Of a DNA stretch of 64,000 bases, positions 54,291 to 61,864 are shown piece after piece (the stretch's first letter is position 1; every line of letters starts with the position of its first letter). Below the pieces are notes generated by a model. That model was not told the origin of the DNA and did not search any database. It was given only the letters and a program-made list of their open reading frames with translations. Source of the DNA: Rhodoferax lithotrophicus. Its GTDB lineage: Bacteria > Pseudomonadota > Gammaproteobacteria > Burkholderiales > Burkholderiaceae_C. The translations under genes and the position numbers were made by a program. The stretch is from positions 3,245,989 to 3,309,988 of the forward strand of contig NZ_AP024238.1 in NCBI RefSeq assembly GCF_019973615.1, written 5' to 3'.

Positions 54291-57131
54291 ATGTTCAACA
54301 CCACCATGCGCCGGTTCAACCTAACTCGCCCATTCTCGCTGCTGGCTTTTGTCTTGATGGCCATCGCGGCGGTCACGCTCGTCCAGCTGGTTCGACAGCA
54401 GGAAATTGGCCAAATGGAGCGAACCGCGCAAGACCGCAACGTCAGCCTGACCCGGGTCTTCAGCTCCTTTCTGGCCACCGAAATTAACGCACTGATTGCC
54501 TTACCCCCAACAGCGCCCCCCAATCCAACTGAGCAGGCCAGGTACCTGCACAACAAAATTGCCCAACTCAGCGCCGATTCGGGCATCCACCGGGTGAAGA
54601 TATACAACACACAAGGTGTCACCATTTTCTCCACCGAACCCCATCAAATCGGTGAGAACAAAGGCCTAAACCCTGGTTTTACCGCGGCACTCCATGGACA
54701 AGTTGCCAGTGATCTGGTGTTCCGCAACCAATTCAGCTCCTTTGAGCGGGTTCTGGAAAATGTGGATTTGGTGTCAAGCTATGTCCCGATCACCGTTAAT
54801 AACCGCGTCAGCGCTGTGGTTGAGGTGTACCAGGATGTCACCTTACTGGTTAAACGCATTGACCATACCTTGTGGCAGGTCTGGTCCATCGTGCTGGCAG
54901 TCTTGGTACCGCTTTACCTGATACTGATCCTGGTGGTGGCTCGCAGCCAGAAGCTTCTTCGCGGCAACGAGGCGCTGCTTGAGGCCTCCAACAGTGCGCT
55001 TGACCAGCGCGTCACGGAACGCACCCAGGCACTGCAACAAAGTGAAACGCGTTTTCGCTGCCTGAGTGAAATGTCTTCGGATTTTTATTGGGAAACAAAC
55101 GCGGAACATCACTTTACGCTGCGCACGCTGAGCAAAAATGAATCCGAGCAACCCTTGCACCAGCTGAATACACTCATTGGAAAAAGACTCTGGGAGATAC
55201 CTTACTGCGGACCGGACGAAGCCGCCTGGCAAGCACACCGCGCCACCTTGGATGCGCATTTACGGTTTCGTGATTTTGAAATTGTCCACCTGGATGCACA
55301 GGGACAACGACGACACATCAGCCTCAGCGGAGACCCTCAGTTTGATGCAGAAGGTGTGTTCACCGGCTACCTGGGTGTAGGCAGTGACATCACCGAACGC
55401 AAGCAGGTTGAGGCCGATTTGCGCATTGCGGCATCTGCCTTTGAGTCGCAAGAGGCCATGATGGTGACCGATGCCAAAGCGGTGATTTTGCGCATCAACC
55501 AAGCTTTTACAGACATCACCGGCTACAGCGCGGAGGAAGTCCTTGGACACACCCCCCACATCCTGGCTTCCGGCCGTCACGATGCTGACTTCTACCGCAA
55601 CATGTGGATCGCGATCAACCGCGACGGGGTATGGAAAGGCGAAATCTGGGATCGACGCAAAAACGGTGAGGTCTACCCCAAATGGCTCACCATTTCTGCG
55701 GTCAAAGACCGTCAGGGACAGGTCACACATTACATCGGCACCCACTATGACATCACGGAGCAGAAGAAGTCTGAGGAAAAAATTCACGAACTGGCTTTTT
55801 TTGATCCACTGACGAACTTGCCCAACCGTACCTTGTTGCGTGACCGGCTGAAACAAGCTGTGGCGGGATGCCATCGCAATCAGGTCTTCGGTGCCTTGAT
55901 GTTCATTGACCTCGATCATTTCAAGACCCTCAACGACACCCATGGTCACAACATAGGTGATTTACTTCTGCAACAAATCGCCAAACGGCTGGTATCCAAC
56001 GTGCGGGAGGGTGACACCGTGGCCCGTTTGGGTGGCGACGAGTTTGTGGTGATATTAAAAAATCTGGGTGAAACCGCTGATCACACCGCCTTGTTGACCA
56101 AACAAATTGGCGAAAAAATTCTGGTCGAACTGAGCCAGACCTACCACCTGGATAACCTGAATTACCACAGCTCGGCCAGCATGGGTGCTACCTTGATCGA
56201 TGGTCTTGAGACTTCCATTGACGAGTTGCTCAAACAGGCCGATATGGCCATGTACAAATCCAAAGATGCCGGTCGCAACACCCTGCACTTTTTTGATCCG
56301 GCCATGCAGCGCGGTCTGCTGGAACGCAATGCCCTGGAGTCTGATCTGCGTGATGCACTGAACCAAGGTCAACTCGAATTACATTTCCAGCCACAAATGT
56401 CGATCAACGGCGGTATTTATGGTGCCGAAGCCCTGGTACGCTGGCATCACCCGCAGCGCGGCATGGTCTCACCCGTCGAATTCATCGGTTTGGCGGAAGA
56501 AACCGGGCTGATCCTGCCGCTCGGTCTTTGGGTGCTGGAAACCGCCTGTCGACAATTGGCAAGTTGGGCCACGCAACCTGAATTGGCCCATCTGACCCTG
56601 GCGGTTAATGTCAGTGCCAAGCAAATTCTGCAGCCGAATTTTGTCGAACAGGTACTTCACGTATTGGCTTCCACGCAACCCAATCCACACCACCTGAAAC
56701 TGGAATTGACTGAAAGTTTGCTGATAGACAACCTGGAAGATGTGGTCGGCAAAATGAAGGCACTGAAGCTGCATGGTGTCGGTTTTTCGCTGGACGACTT
56801 TGGCACCGGTTACTCGTCTTTGTCCTACCTCAGCCAGTTGCCGCTGGATCAGCTCAAGATTGACCGAAGTTTTGTCATGCACATTGATTCACAAGACCGT
56901 GCCATGGCCATTTGCGCCGCCATCATCAGCATGGCGCACAGCTTGAAACTGCGTGTGGTGGCGGAAGGTGTTGAAACTGAAGCTCAGCGCTACATCCTCA
57001 ACACGGTGCACCACTGCGATTACATCCAAGGCTATCTGTACAGCAAACCTTTGCCGATTGCCGGGTTTGAAACCTTTGCGACCCAGCATCTCGGTGCCGC
57101 CAAAGCCACCACAAGGCATAAAAATACGTGA
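54291..57131 (+). CDS. Membrane sensor PAS-PAS-GGDEF-EAL protein
   Basis: A 946-residue protein (ATG 54291; an in-frame TTG lies at 54273). Helix 1 (residues about 14-35) and helix 2 (VWSIVLAVLVPLYLILILVV, near 195-217) enclose a periplasmic Cache-like sensor. Two PAS domains follow, then GGDEF (VARLGGDEFVVIL with RxxD site REGD) and EAL (GAEALVRWHHPQRG, DDFGTGYSSLSYLSQLPLDQ). Both enzymatic sites look intact. It is convergent with the small YedY-like gene. Confidence 0.94.
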   Translation: MFNTTMRRFNLTRPFSLLAFVLMAIAAVTLVQLVRQQEIGQMERTAQDRNVSLTRVFSSFLATEINALIALPPTAPPNPTEQARYLHNKIAQLSADSGIHRVKIYNTQGVTIFSTEPHQIGENKGLNPGFTAALHGQVASDLVFRNQFSSFERVLENVDLVSSYVPITVNNRVSAVVEVYQDVTLLVKRIDHTLWQVWSIVLAVLVPLYLILILVVARSQKLLRGNEALLEASNSALDQRVTERTQALQQSETRFRCLSEMSSDFYWETNAEHHFTLRTLSKNESEQPLHQLNTLIGKRLWEIPYCGPDEAAWQAHRATLDAHLRFRDFEIVHLDAQGQRRHISLSGDPQFDAEGVFTGYLGVGSDITERKQVEADLRIAASAFESQEAMMVTDAKAVILRINQAFTDITGYSAEEVLGHTPHILASGRHDADFYRNMWIAINRDGVWKGEIWDRRKNGEVYPKWLTISAVKDRQGQVTHYIGTHYDITEQKKSEEKIHELAFFDPLTNLPNRTLLRDRLKQAVAGCHRNQVFGALMFIDLDHFKTLNDTHGHNIGDLLLQQIAKRLVSNVREGDTVARLGGDEFVVILKNLGETADHTALLTKQIGEKILVELSQTYHLDNLNYHSSASMGATLIDGLETSIDELLKQADMAMYKSKDAGRNTLHFFDPAMQRGLLERNALESDLRDALNQGQLELHFQPQMSINGGIYGAEALVRWHHPQRGMVSPVEFIGLAEETGLILPLGLWVLETACRQLASWATQPELAHLTLAVNVSAKQILQPNFVEQVLHVLASTQPNPHHLKLELTESLLIDNLEDVVGKMKALKLHGVGFSLDDFGTGYSSLSYLSQLPLDQLKIDRSFVMHIDSQDRAMAICAAIISMAHSLKLRVVAEGVETEAQRYILNTVHHCDYIQGYLYSKPLPIAGFETFATQHLGAAKATTRHKNT

Positions 57132-57139
57132 TTGTGTTG
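57115..57139. repeat. 25-bp repeat shared with 19933-19957, copy 2
   Basis: GGCATAAAAATAC then GTGATTGTGTTG; it spans the stop codon of the GGDEF-EAL gene. The same string recurs after the AraC-type gene. Confidence 0.6.
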
Positions 57140-57191
57140 GCCCAGGCGCGTTGATTCAGCACCGGAACGTACCGTTCTGGTGCTCGCCACC

Positions 57192-57794
57192 TCACCCCTC
57201 TTTGACCTCCATGTGGTAGGTGGCCCAGGGGCAATTGGCGAAACGCTCGGGCAAGGTTTTGGCCATCATGTCGGGGAAACGGTCTGCGTCATACACCGCC
57301 CACAACGGGCCCAGTCCGCCCAGCGCCATCGGCCGGCCATCCAGGTGCGTGGCGACGATAAAGCGGTATTTGGCAGCATCTGCGGCAGACACCTGTGCGG
57401 CATATCCGTCCACGGCACGCAGGAAGAACGCGGTCTTGGCGGTGACCTTGACACCACTGGCTTTCATGACATCCAGCAGCAGCGGGCCCTTGAGCGTATG
57501 GACTTTGCCGTCGTATTCCAGCGTAGGCTTGATGGTCACCGCAGGCATGGCCGTGAGTGCGGCAAAGTCAAACGTTTGCGCTTTGGCAAACTGCAGCTTT
57601 TGCTTGCCCATCATCTGATCCAGCGCCGGGTCAAACGCCCCGCGATTACCCGTACCGATCAAACCACTCACGGTCAGCAAAGTGGGGCCAGAGGCCGATT
57701 TGGGGCCGTTTTGCGCGTGCGCCAGAGTCGGCAGCACGCTGGCACCAGCTACCGCACCAAGCAGGCTGGCATTGAGAAAATCACGTTTTTGCAT
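57192..57794 (-). CDS. Exported oxidoreductase molybdopterin-binding-like protein, probably without Mo cysteine
   Basis: A 200-residue protein starting at 57794 after AAGGAG. The N-terminus QKRDFLNASLLGAVAGAS is a Tat-like signal with KR for RR, cut near AHAQN. The mature 170 residues resemble the small YedY/sulfite-oxidase-fold proteins (LKGPLLLDVMKASGVK, FLRAVDGYAAQVSAAD, GPLWAVYD). The cysteine that binds molybdenum in YedY-type enzymes is not seen; the only cysteine is near the C-terminus (FANCPW). A binding or sensing role beside the neighbouring GGDEF-EAL sensor is possible. Confidence 0.7.
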   Translation of the reverse strand: MQKRDFLNASLLGAVAGASVLPTLAHAQNGPKSASGPTLLTVSGLIGTGNRGAFDPALDQMMGKQKLQFAKAQTFDFAALTAMPAVTIKPTLEYDGKVHTLKGPLLLDVMKASGVKVTAKTAFFLRAVDGYAAQVSAADAAKYRFIVATHLDGRPMALGGLGPLWAVYDADRFPDMMAKTLPERFANCPWATYHMEVKEG

Positions 57795-57845
57795 AGGTTG
57801 GCTCCTTGAAAAAATGCATGGTACAGACAAAATCAATGGGGTGCT

Positions 57846-59291
57846 TCAGGCCATCCAATACAGACCCAAGCCAGCCAGCGCACAAGCAGCCATCACCGGC
57901 ATCACCCCCAGTTTGTAGCGCAGCAGTGCCCACAAGGCCATGGCCATCAGGCCCAGGGCGGCCACATCCATCTTCAAGCCAAAATAGCCTCTAGCGCTTG
58001 ATTCATAAGCAATATGCACTATAAAAAACACAGCAAGACTGGCCATCACACCCACCACCGCTGCCGTAATGGCCTTCAGCGGAGCCGTGAATTGCAACTT
58101 GCCGTGGGTGGACTCCACCAATGGCCCACCAGCCAGAATGAAGATGAAAGACGGCAAAAAAGTGAACCAGGTCACCACGCTGGCCGCCAGGGCGGCCCCC
58201 AGAAACAGCGCCTCTGGCCCCAGCACCTGCTTGGCCCAGCCACCCAGAAAACCCACAAAGGCCACCACCATGATCAGCGGGCCGGGGGTGGTCTCCCCCA
58301 AGGCCAGGCCGTCCATCATCTGCGCTCCTGTGAGCCAGCCAAACTGATCCACCGCACCCTGGACCACATAGGGCAACACCGCATAAGCGCCGCCAAAAGT
58401 CAGCAACGCCGCCTTGGTAAAAAACCAGCCCATTTGTGTGAGTGCACCCGCCCACCCCTGCCAGGCCATCAGTACCCCCATGGGCAACAGCCACAAAGCC
58501 AGGCCCGCCGCCAGCACCTTGGCCAGTCTGGTTTTTTTGAACCGGGCATGCCGTGGTGTGGGGGTGTGGTCGTCTATCAACGCCGGTTGATGTGTACCAC
58601 CCACCACCGTGGCCGCGCCATGCCCGCCACCGGCAGCGAATTGCGCGGGCAGCCAACGCTGGCCCAGCCAACCGGCCAACGCCGCCGCCAGCACCACCCA
58701 GGGAAACGGCAGCTTGAATACCGCAATAGCTATAAAACTAAGAGCTGCTATCGCCCATAAAACAGGCGCTTCAGACGGTTTTTTTAATGTTTTTGAGCCC
58801 ATGCGGTGCACCGCCTGCAGCACGATCGCTGCCACGGCGGGTTTGATGCCATACAACAGCGCCGCCACCCAGGGCACGTTGCCAAACGCCACGTAAACCC
58901 AACTCAAACCGATCAGGATAAACAGCGAGGGCAAGACAAACAGCGCCCCCGCCACCACCCCGCCCCAGGTGCGGTGCATCAACCAGCCGATGTAGGTGGC
59001 CAGTTGCTGCGCCTCCGGGCCGGGCAACAGCATGCAATAGTTCAGCGCATGCAGAAACCGCGCCTCGGAAATCCAGCGTTTTTCCTCCACCAGCTCACGG
59101 TGCATGATGCCAATTTGCCCAGCCGGGCCACCAAAACTGATCAAGCCCAGACGCAGCCAGAATTTGAAAGCCACCCCAAAAGACACGGCTGGCGGCATGC
59201 CTGAACATGCGGATGGTTGCGCCGCTGGGTCCGCAGACGTGTCAAGCGGCGCGGGAAGGTTTGAAGAAGTAAGCGGTTTTGCAGTGTCCAT
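57846..59291 (-). CDS. chrA: Chromate transporter ChrA
   Basis: A 481-residue two-domain CHR protein, the long form that exports chromate. The N-terminal repeat has FWLRLGLISFGGPAGQIGIM and LNYCMLLPGPEAQQLATYIGW; the C-terminal repeat has FFTKAALLTFGGAYAVLPYV and LALGETTPGPLIMVVAFVGF. About ten helices in total. Two copies of the palindromic repeat lie in frame: antisense at residues 172-184 and sense at 424-435 (IVHIAYESSARG). Single-gene chrA is common; no chrB is beside it. Confidence 0.95.
   Translation of the reverse strand: MDTAKPLTSSNLPAPLDTSADPAAQPSACSGMPPAVSFGVAFKFWLRLGLISFGGPAGQIGIMHRELVEEKRWISEARFLHALNYCMLLPGPEAQQLATYIGWLMHRTWGGVVAGALFVLPSLFILIGLSWVYVAFGNVPWVAALLYGIKPAVAAIVLQAVHRMGSKTLKKPSEAPVLWAIAALSFIAIAVFKLPFPWVVLAAALAGWLGQRWLPAQFAAGGGHGAATVVGGTHQPALIDDHTPTPRHARFKKTRLAKVLAAGLALWLLPMGVLMAWQGWAGALTQMGWFFTKAALLTFGGAYAVLPYVVQGAVDQFGWLTGAQMMDGLALGETTPGPLIMVVAFVGFLGGWAKQVLGPEALFLGAALAASVVTWFTFLPSFIFILAGGPLVESTHGKLQFTAPLKAITAAVVGVMASLAVFFIVHIAYESSARGYFGLKMDVAALGLMAMALWALLRYKLGVMPVMAACALAGLGLYWMA
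57986..58022 (-). repeat. 37-bp palindromic repeat, copy 12 (in frame within chrA)
   Basis: On the coding strand ATAGTGCATATTGC-N9-AAGCGCTAGAGGCT, encoding IVHIAYESSARG between two C-terminal helices of ChrA. Confidence 0.85.
58741..58777 (+). repeat. 37-bp palindromic repeat, copy 13 (within chrA, antisense)
   Basis: AGAGCTGCTATCGC-N9-AGGCGCTTCAGACG on the plus strand, opposite to chrA. On the coding strand it is read through as SEAPVLWAIAAL. Confidence 0.7.
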
Positions 59292-59537
59292 GGGTCATCC
59301 ATTCAAAGTTGCAGCTGTTGGACGGGACACCGTCTTGGAGCTTTGTCAAGCCCGATGCCGGGGAGCTGTTACCCCGACAAAATCACTTTAGCACAGGCCC
59401 ATGACCCTTGCGTGAACGCCCAAGTCAACGCCATCAAAGCGAACTGTTGAGAAGGTATGAGGAATGGCCGAAGAAGTGCTCGCGCAAATCAACGCTAGTC
59501 GATAGCGCCTCACAAGCAAAAATCCACACCACCCCCC
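59292..59537. other. Spacer between chrA and the oxygenase gene
   Basis: 246 bases with no recognisable gene. A GGGG/CCCC hairpin lies near 59358-59374. A 13-codon frame from 59463 has no support. It presumably carries the chrA promoter. Confidence 0.4.
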
Positions 59538-60515
59538 TCATCGCCCGTCCAGCAGCGGATTGCGGTAACTGTGGGTGGCACTGATGCGTTTGTTGAGGTA
59601 ATCACCCGCCTTTTGCACCGGGTATTTGGGCAACTCACCGGGTGGCAGACAGGTGTCCAGGCAGGCAATGTCGGTGTGGTACGGCGGCGTGACAAACAGG
59701 GGAATCGAATAGCGATCCTGAAACGCCGGATTCACCACCCGGTGTGGGTTGGATATCCAGCGGTCATTGGTCCAGATCGCCATCAAGTCGCCGATGTTGA
59801 CCACCAGCGCCTGCGGCGGTACCTGCACCGCAATCCACTCACCACTGCGCTTCATCACCTGCAGCCCGCCCACACCGTCGTCAGCCAGCAGCGTGACGGA
59901 GCCATAGTCGGTGTGCACACCACTGCCCAGCTGGTTTTCTGCCAAGGGCGTGATCGACTGCGGCGGGTAATGGACAAACCGCAGGTGGTACATGGTTTCA
60001 CCGGGCTGATCAACAATGAAGTCATCCGGTTTACCTAACGCCCGGGCCATGGCGCGCTGCACCCGGTAAGCGGCCTCTTTGGCCTGTGCGTAATAGGCCT
60101 CCCAAGCGGTACGAAAGCCGGGGGTGGAAGGCCACTGGTTGGGGCCAAAAAACGGCGTGCCCGCCAGCACATCGGGGTGGTTCGGGCCAGCTTCACCTCC
60201 AGTGTCCAGCGTTTCCTTCAGGTCACCTTTCTGGCTTTCGTCCAGCGCCTCGGTGGCAATGCCCACGTAGCCCCGGTGGTACGGCGACCTGGCGATGGCA
60301 ATGGTGTTCTTGCTCGCCAGCGGCTCGGCAAAGAACAAGGCAGATTCGGCCAGCATCCGCGCCTTGACCTCGGGCAACACGCCGTGACCAGTGATCAGGA
60401 AAAAACCGGTTTCACGGCAAGTCTCGTCCAGCAGCCGGGCCGCGGCATCCTGTGCGGCAGAAGGTGCTACGCCAGTGGCAAAACAGCTGACATCAATCGT
60501 AGGCAATGAGGGCAT
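59538..60515 (-). CDS. 2-oxoglutarate/Fe(II) oxygenase, isopenicillin N synthase family
   Basis: A 325-residue cytosolic enzyme. The start at 60515 (MPSLPTIDVS) follows AAAGGA. The N-terminal DIOX_N part is ETGFFLITGHGV. The C-terminal jelly-roll has the iron ligands HTDYGSVTLL (HxD) and NPHRVVNP, and RYSIPLF (RxS) for 2-oxoglutarate. Bacterial members are often annotated as ethylene-forming-enzyme-like or IPNS-like, but substrates are mostly unknown. It is divergent from the binding-protein/diguanylate cyclase pair. Confidence 0.9.
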   Translation of the reverse strand: MPSLPTIDVSCFATGVAPSAAQDAAARLLDETCRETGFFLITGHGVLPEVKARMLAESALFFAEPLASKNTIAIARSPYHRGYVGIATEALDESQKGDLKETLDTGGEAGPNHPDVLAGTPFFGPNQWPSTPGFRTAWEAYYAQAKEAAYRVQRAMARALGKPDDFIVDQPGETMYHLRFVHYPPQSITPLAENQLGSGVHTDYGSVTLLADDGVGGLQVMKRSGEWIAVQVPPQALVVNIGDLMAIWTNDRWISNPHRVVNPAFQDRYSIPLFVTPPYHTDIACLDTCLPPGELPKYPVQKAGDYLNKRISATHSYRNPLLDGR

Positions 60516-60678
60516 GGTGGACTTCCTTTGGGGGGTGAATTCGGCCTGGAGACAAGCTTCCCGGACGGAGTATCGCAGCCGATGCACAAGATTTTGTACG
60601 CCCACGAGCCGCCTGAACTCAGCCAGAAGCGGCGACGACAAACGCCGCTTTGCTTCGCCCACAAAAATAACAAAAACA

Positions 60679-60715
60679 ATAGCACTTCACGCAACAACCA
60701 CAGGCACTACAGGCC
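60679..60715 (+). repeat. 37-bp palindromic repeat, copy 14 (intergenic)
   Basis: ATAGCACTTCACGC-N9-AGGCACTACAGGCC. It lies in the 319-base spacer between the oxygenase and the binding-protein genes. The rest of the spacer shows only an AGCGGCG/CGCCGCT hairpin near 60627. Confidence 0.75.
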
Positions 60716-60834
60716 AAAATCATTGTGATTAAGTGCCGATTTTCCGGATTTTTGCCCCCTCCTATCATGCGAAGCGTCTGCCGATGCCCCTTACACTTCG
60801 CCAAGATGTGATCCTCAACAACGACTGGTCAAGT

Positions 60835-61848
60835 ATGGACGGAAACAAGTTCCCTCTCACGCATGCGTCTCCCAACGCGCGTCGGCTGCTGCTGGGGCTG
60901 CTGCTGGCCCTGATTTCCGATGCAGCCATGGCGCAAGGACAGAAGGTGTTTCGCATCGGCGTGACCAAAATCGTGGCCCATGCTGCGCTGGACGCAGATG
61001 AAAAAGGGTTTGAAGCCGGTCTGGCCAGCTCGGGCTTCAAGGAAGGTGTCAACGTGAGCTACCTGCGGCGCAACGCACAGGGTGACATGGCTGCTGCCGA
61101 ATCCATCGCCCGCGAGTTTGTGGCCGAAAAAGTGGACCTGATCCACGCCATTGCCACCCCGACGGCACAGGCCGTGATGCGCTCGGGCGGTCATATTCCC
61201 ATGGTGTTTTCCTCGGTCACCAACCCGGTCGGCGCAGGTCTTGTGCCGGGTAACAGTGCGTCCGGCCAGAAAACTGGCACCCACGTGACCGGTGTGAGCG
61301 ACCTGTGGCCAGTTCGCCTGCAGTTTGAAACCTATGCGCGAGTGCTGCCCGCGGCCAAAACCTGGGGCACCATTTACAACCCGAACGAAGCCAACTCGGT
61401 GTCCCACATTCAGGCCATGCGTGCAACCGCGAAACAGCTGGGCCTGACCCTGGTCGAGGCCACCGTGACCAAGGGCGACGAAGTGCCTGCCGCTGCGGCG
61501 GCTTTGGCCAAGAAGGTGCAGGCCATCACCATCACCTCGGACAACACCACCGTGGCCCGGATTGATGCCATTGCCCAGGTGTGTGAGCAGCACAAAATTG
61601 CGCTGTTTGCCGGTGATGTGGACAGCGTGGCGCGTGGTGCCGTCATGGCCTATGGGCTGGACTATTTCCTGGTGGGCTACTCAGCGGGCAAGAAGGCCGC
61701 GCTGGTGCTCAAAGGCATTCAGCCGGGTGATGTGCCCTGGGGTCAGGTAGAAAAATTCAGCCTGGTCATCAACACCCGCGCGGCCAGAGCCCAGGGTGTG
61801 AGCCTTGCGCCAGACTTGCTGGCCCGGGCGGACAAGCTCATTCAATGA
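60835..61848 (+). CDS. Periplasmic ABC-type binding protein (ABC_sub_bind/TrpX-like)
   Basis: A 337-residue protein starting at 60835 (MDGNKFPLTH); an ATG at 60784 is possible. The signal peptide (NARRLLLGLLLALISDAAMA) is cut before QGQK. The mature protein has FRIGVTKIVAHAALD and later VFSSVTNPVGAGLV, typical of PF04392 binding proteins of the TrpX type. No permease or ATPase gene is adjacent; instead a membrane diguanylate cyclase follows after 16 bases. It may feed that sensor rather than a transporter. Ligand unknown. Confidence 0.85.
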   Translation: MDGNKFPLTHASPNARRLLLGLLLALISDAAMAQGQKVFRIGVTKIVAHAALDADEKGFEAGLASSGFKEGVNVSYLRRNAQGDMAAAESIAREFVAEKVDLIHAIATPTAQAVMRSGGHIPMVFSSVTNPVGAGLVPGNSASGQKTGTHVTGVSDLWPVRLQFETYARVLPAAKTWGTIYNPNEANSVSHIQAMRATAKQLGLTLVEATVTKGDEVPAAAAALAKKVQAITITSDNTTVARIDAIAQVCEQHKIALFAGDVDSVARGAVMAYGLDYFLVGYSAGKKAALVLKGIQPGDVPWGQVEKFSLVINTRAARAQGVSLAPDLLARADKLIQ

Positions 61849-61864
61849 TGGATTCGGCACAGGC

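Noticed and set aside
59463-59504. 13-codon frame MAEEVLAQINASR between chrA and the oxygenase gene
   Set aside because: A purine-rich stretch precedes the ATG, but a frame this short with no conserved context cannot be supported.
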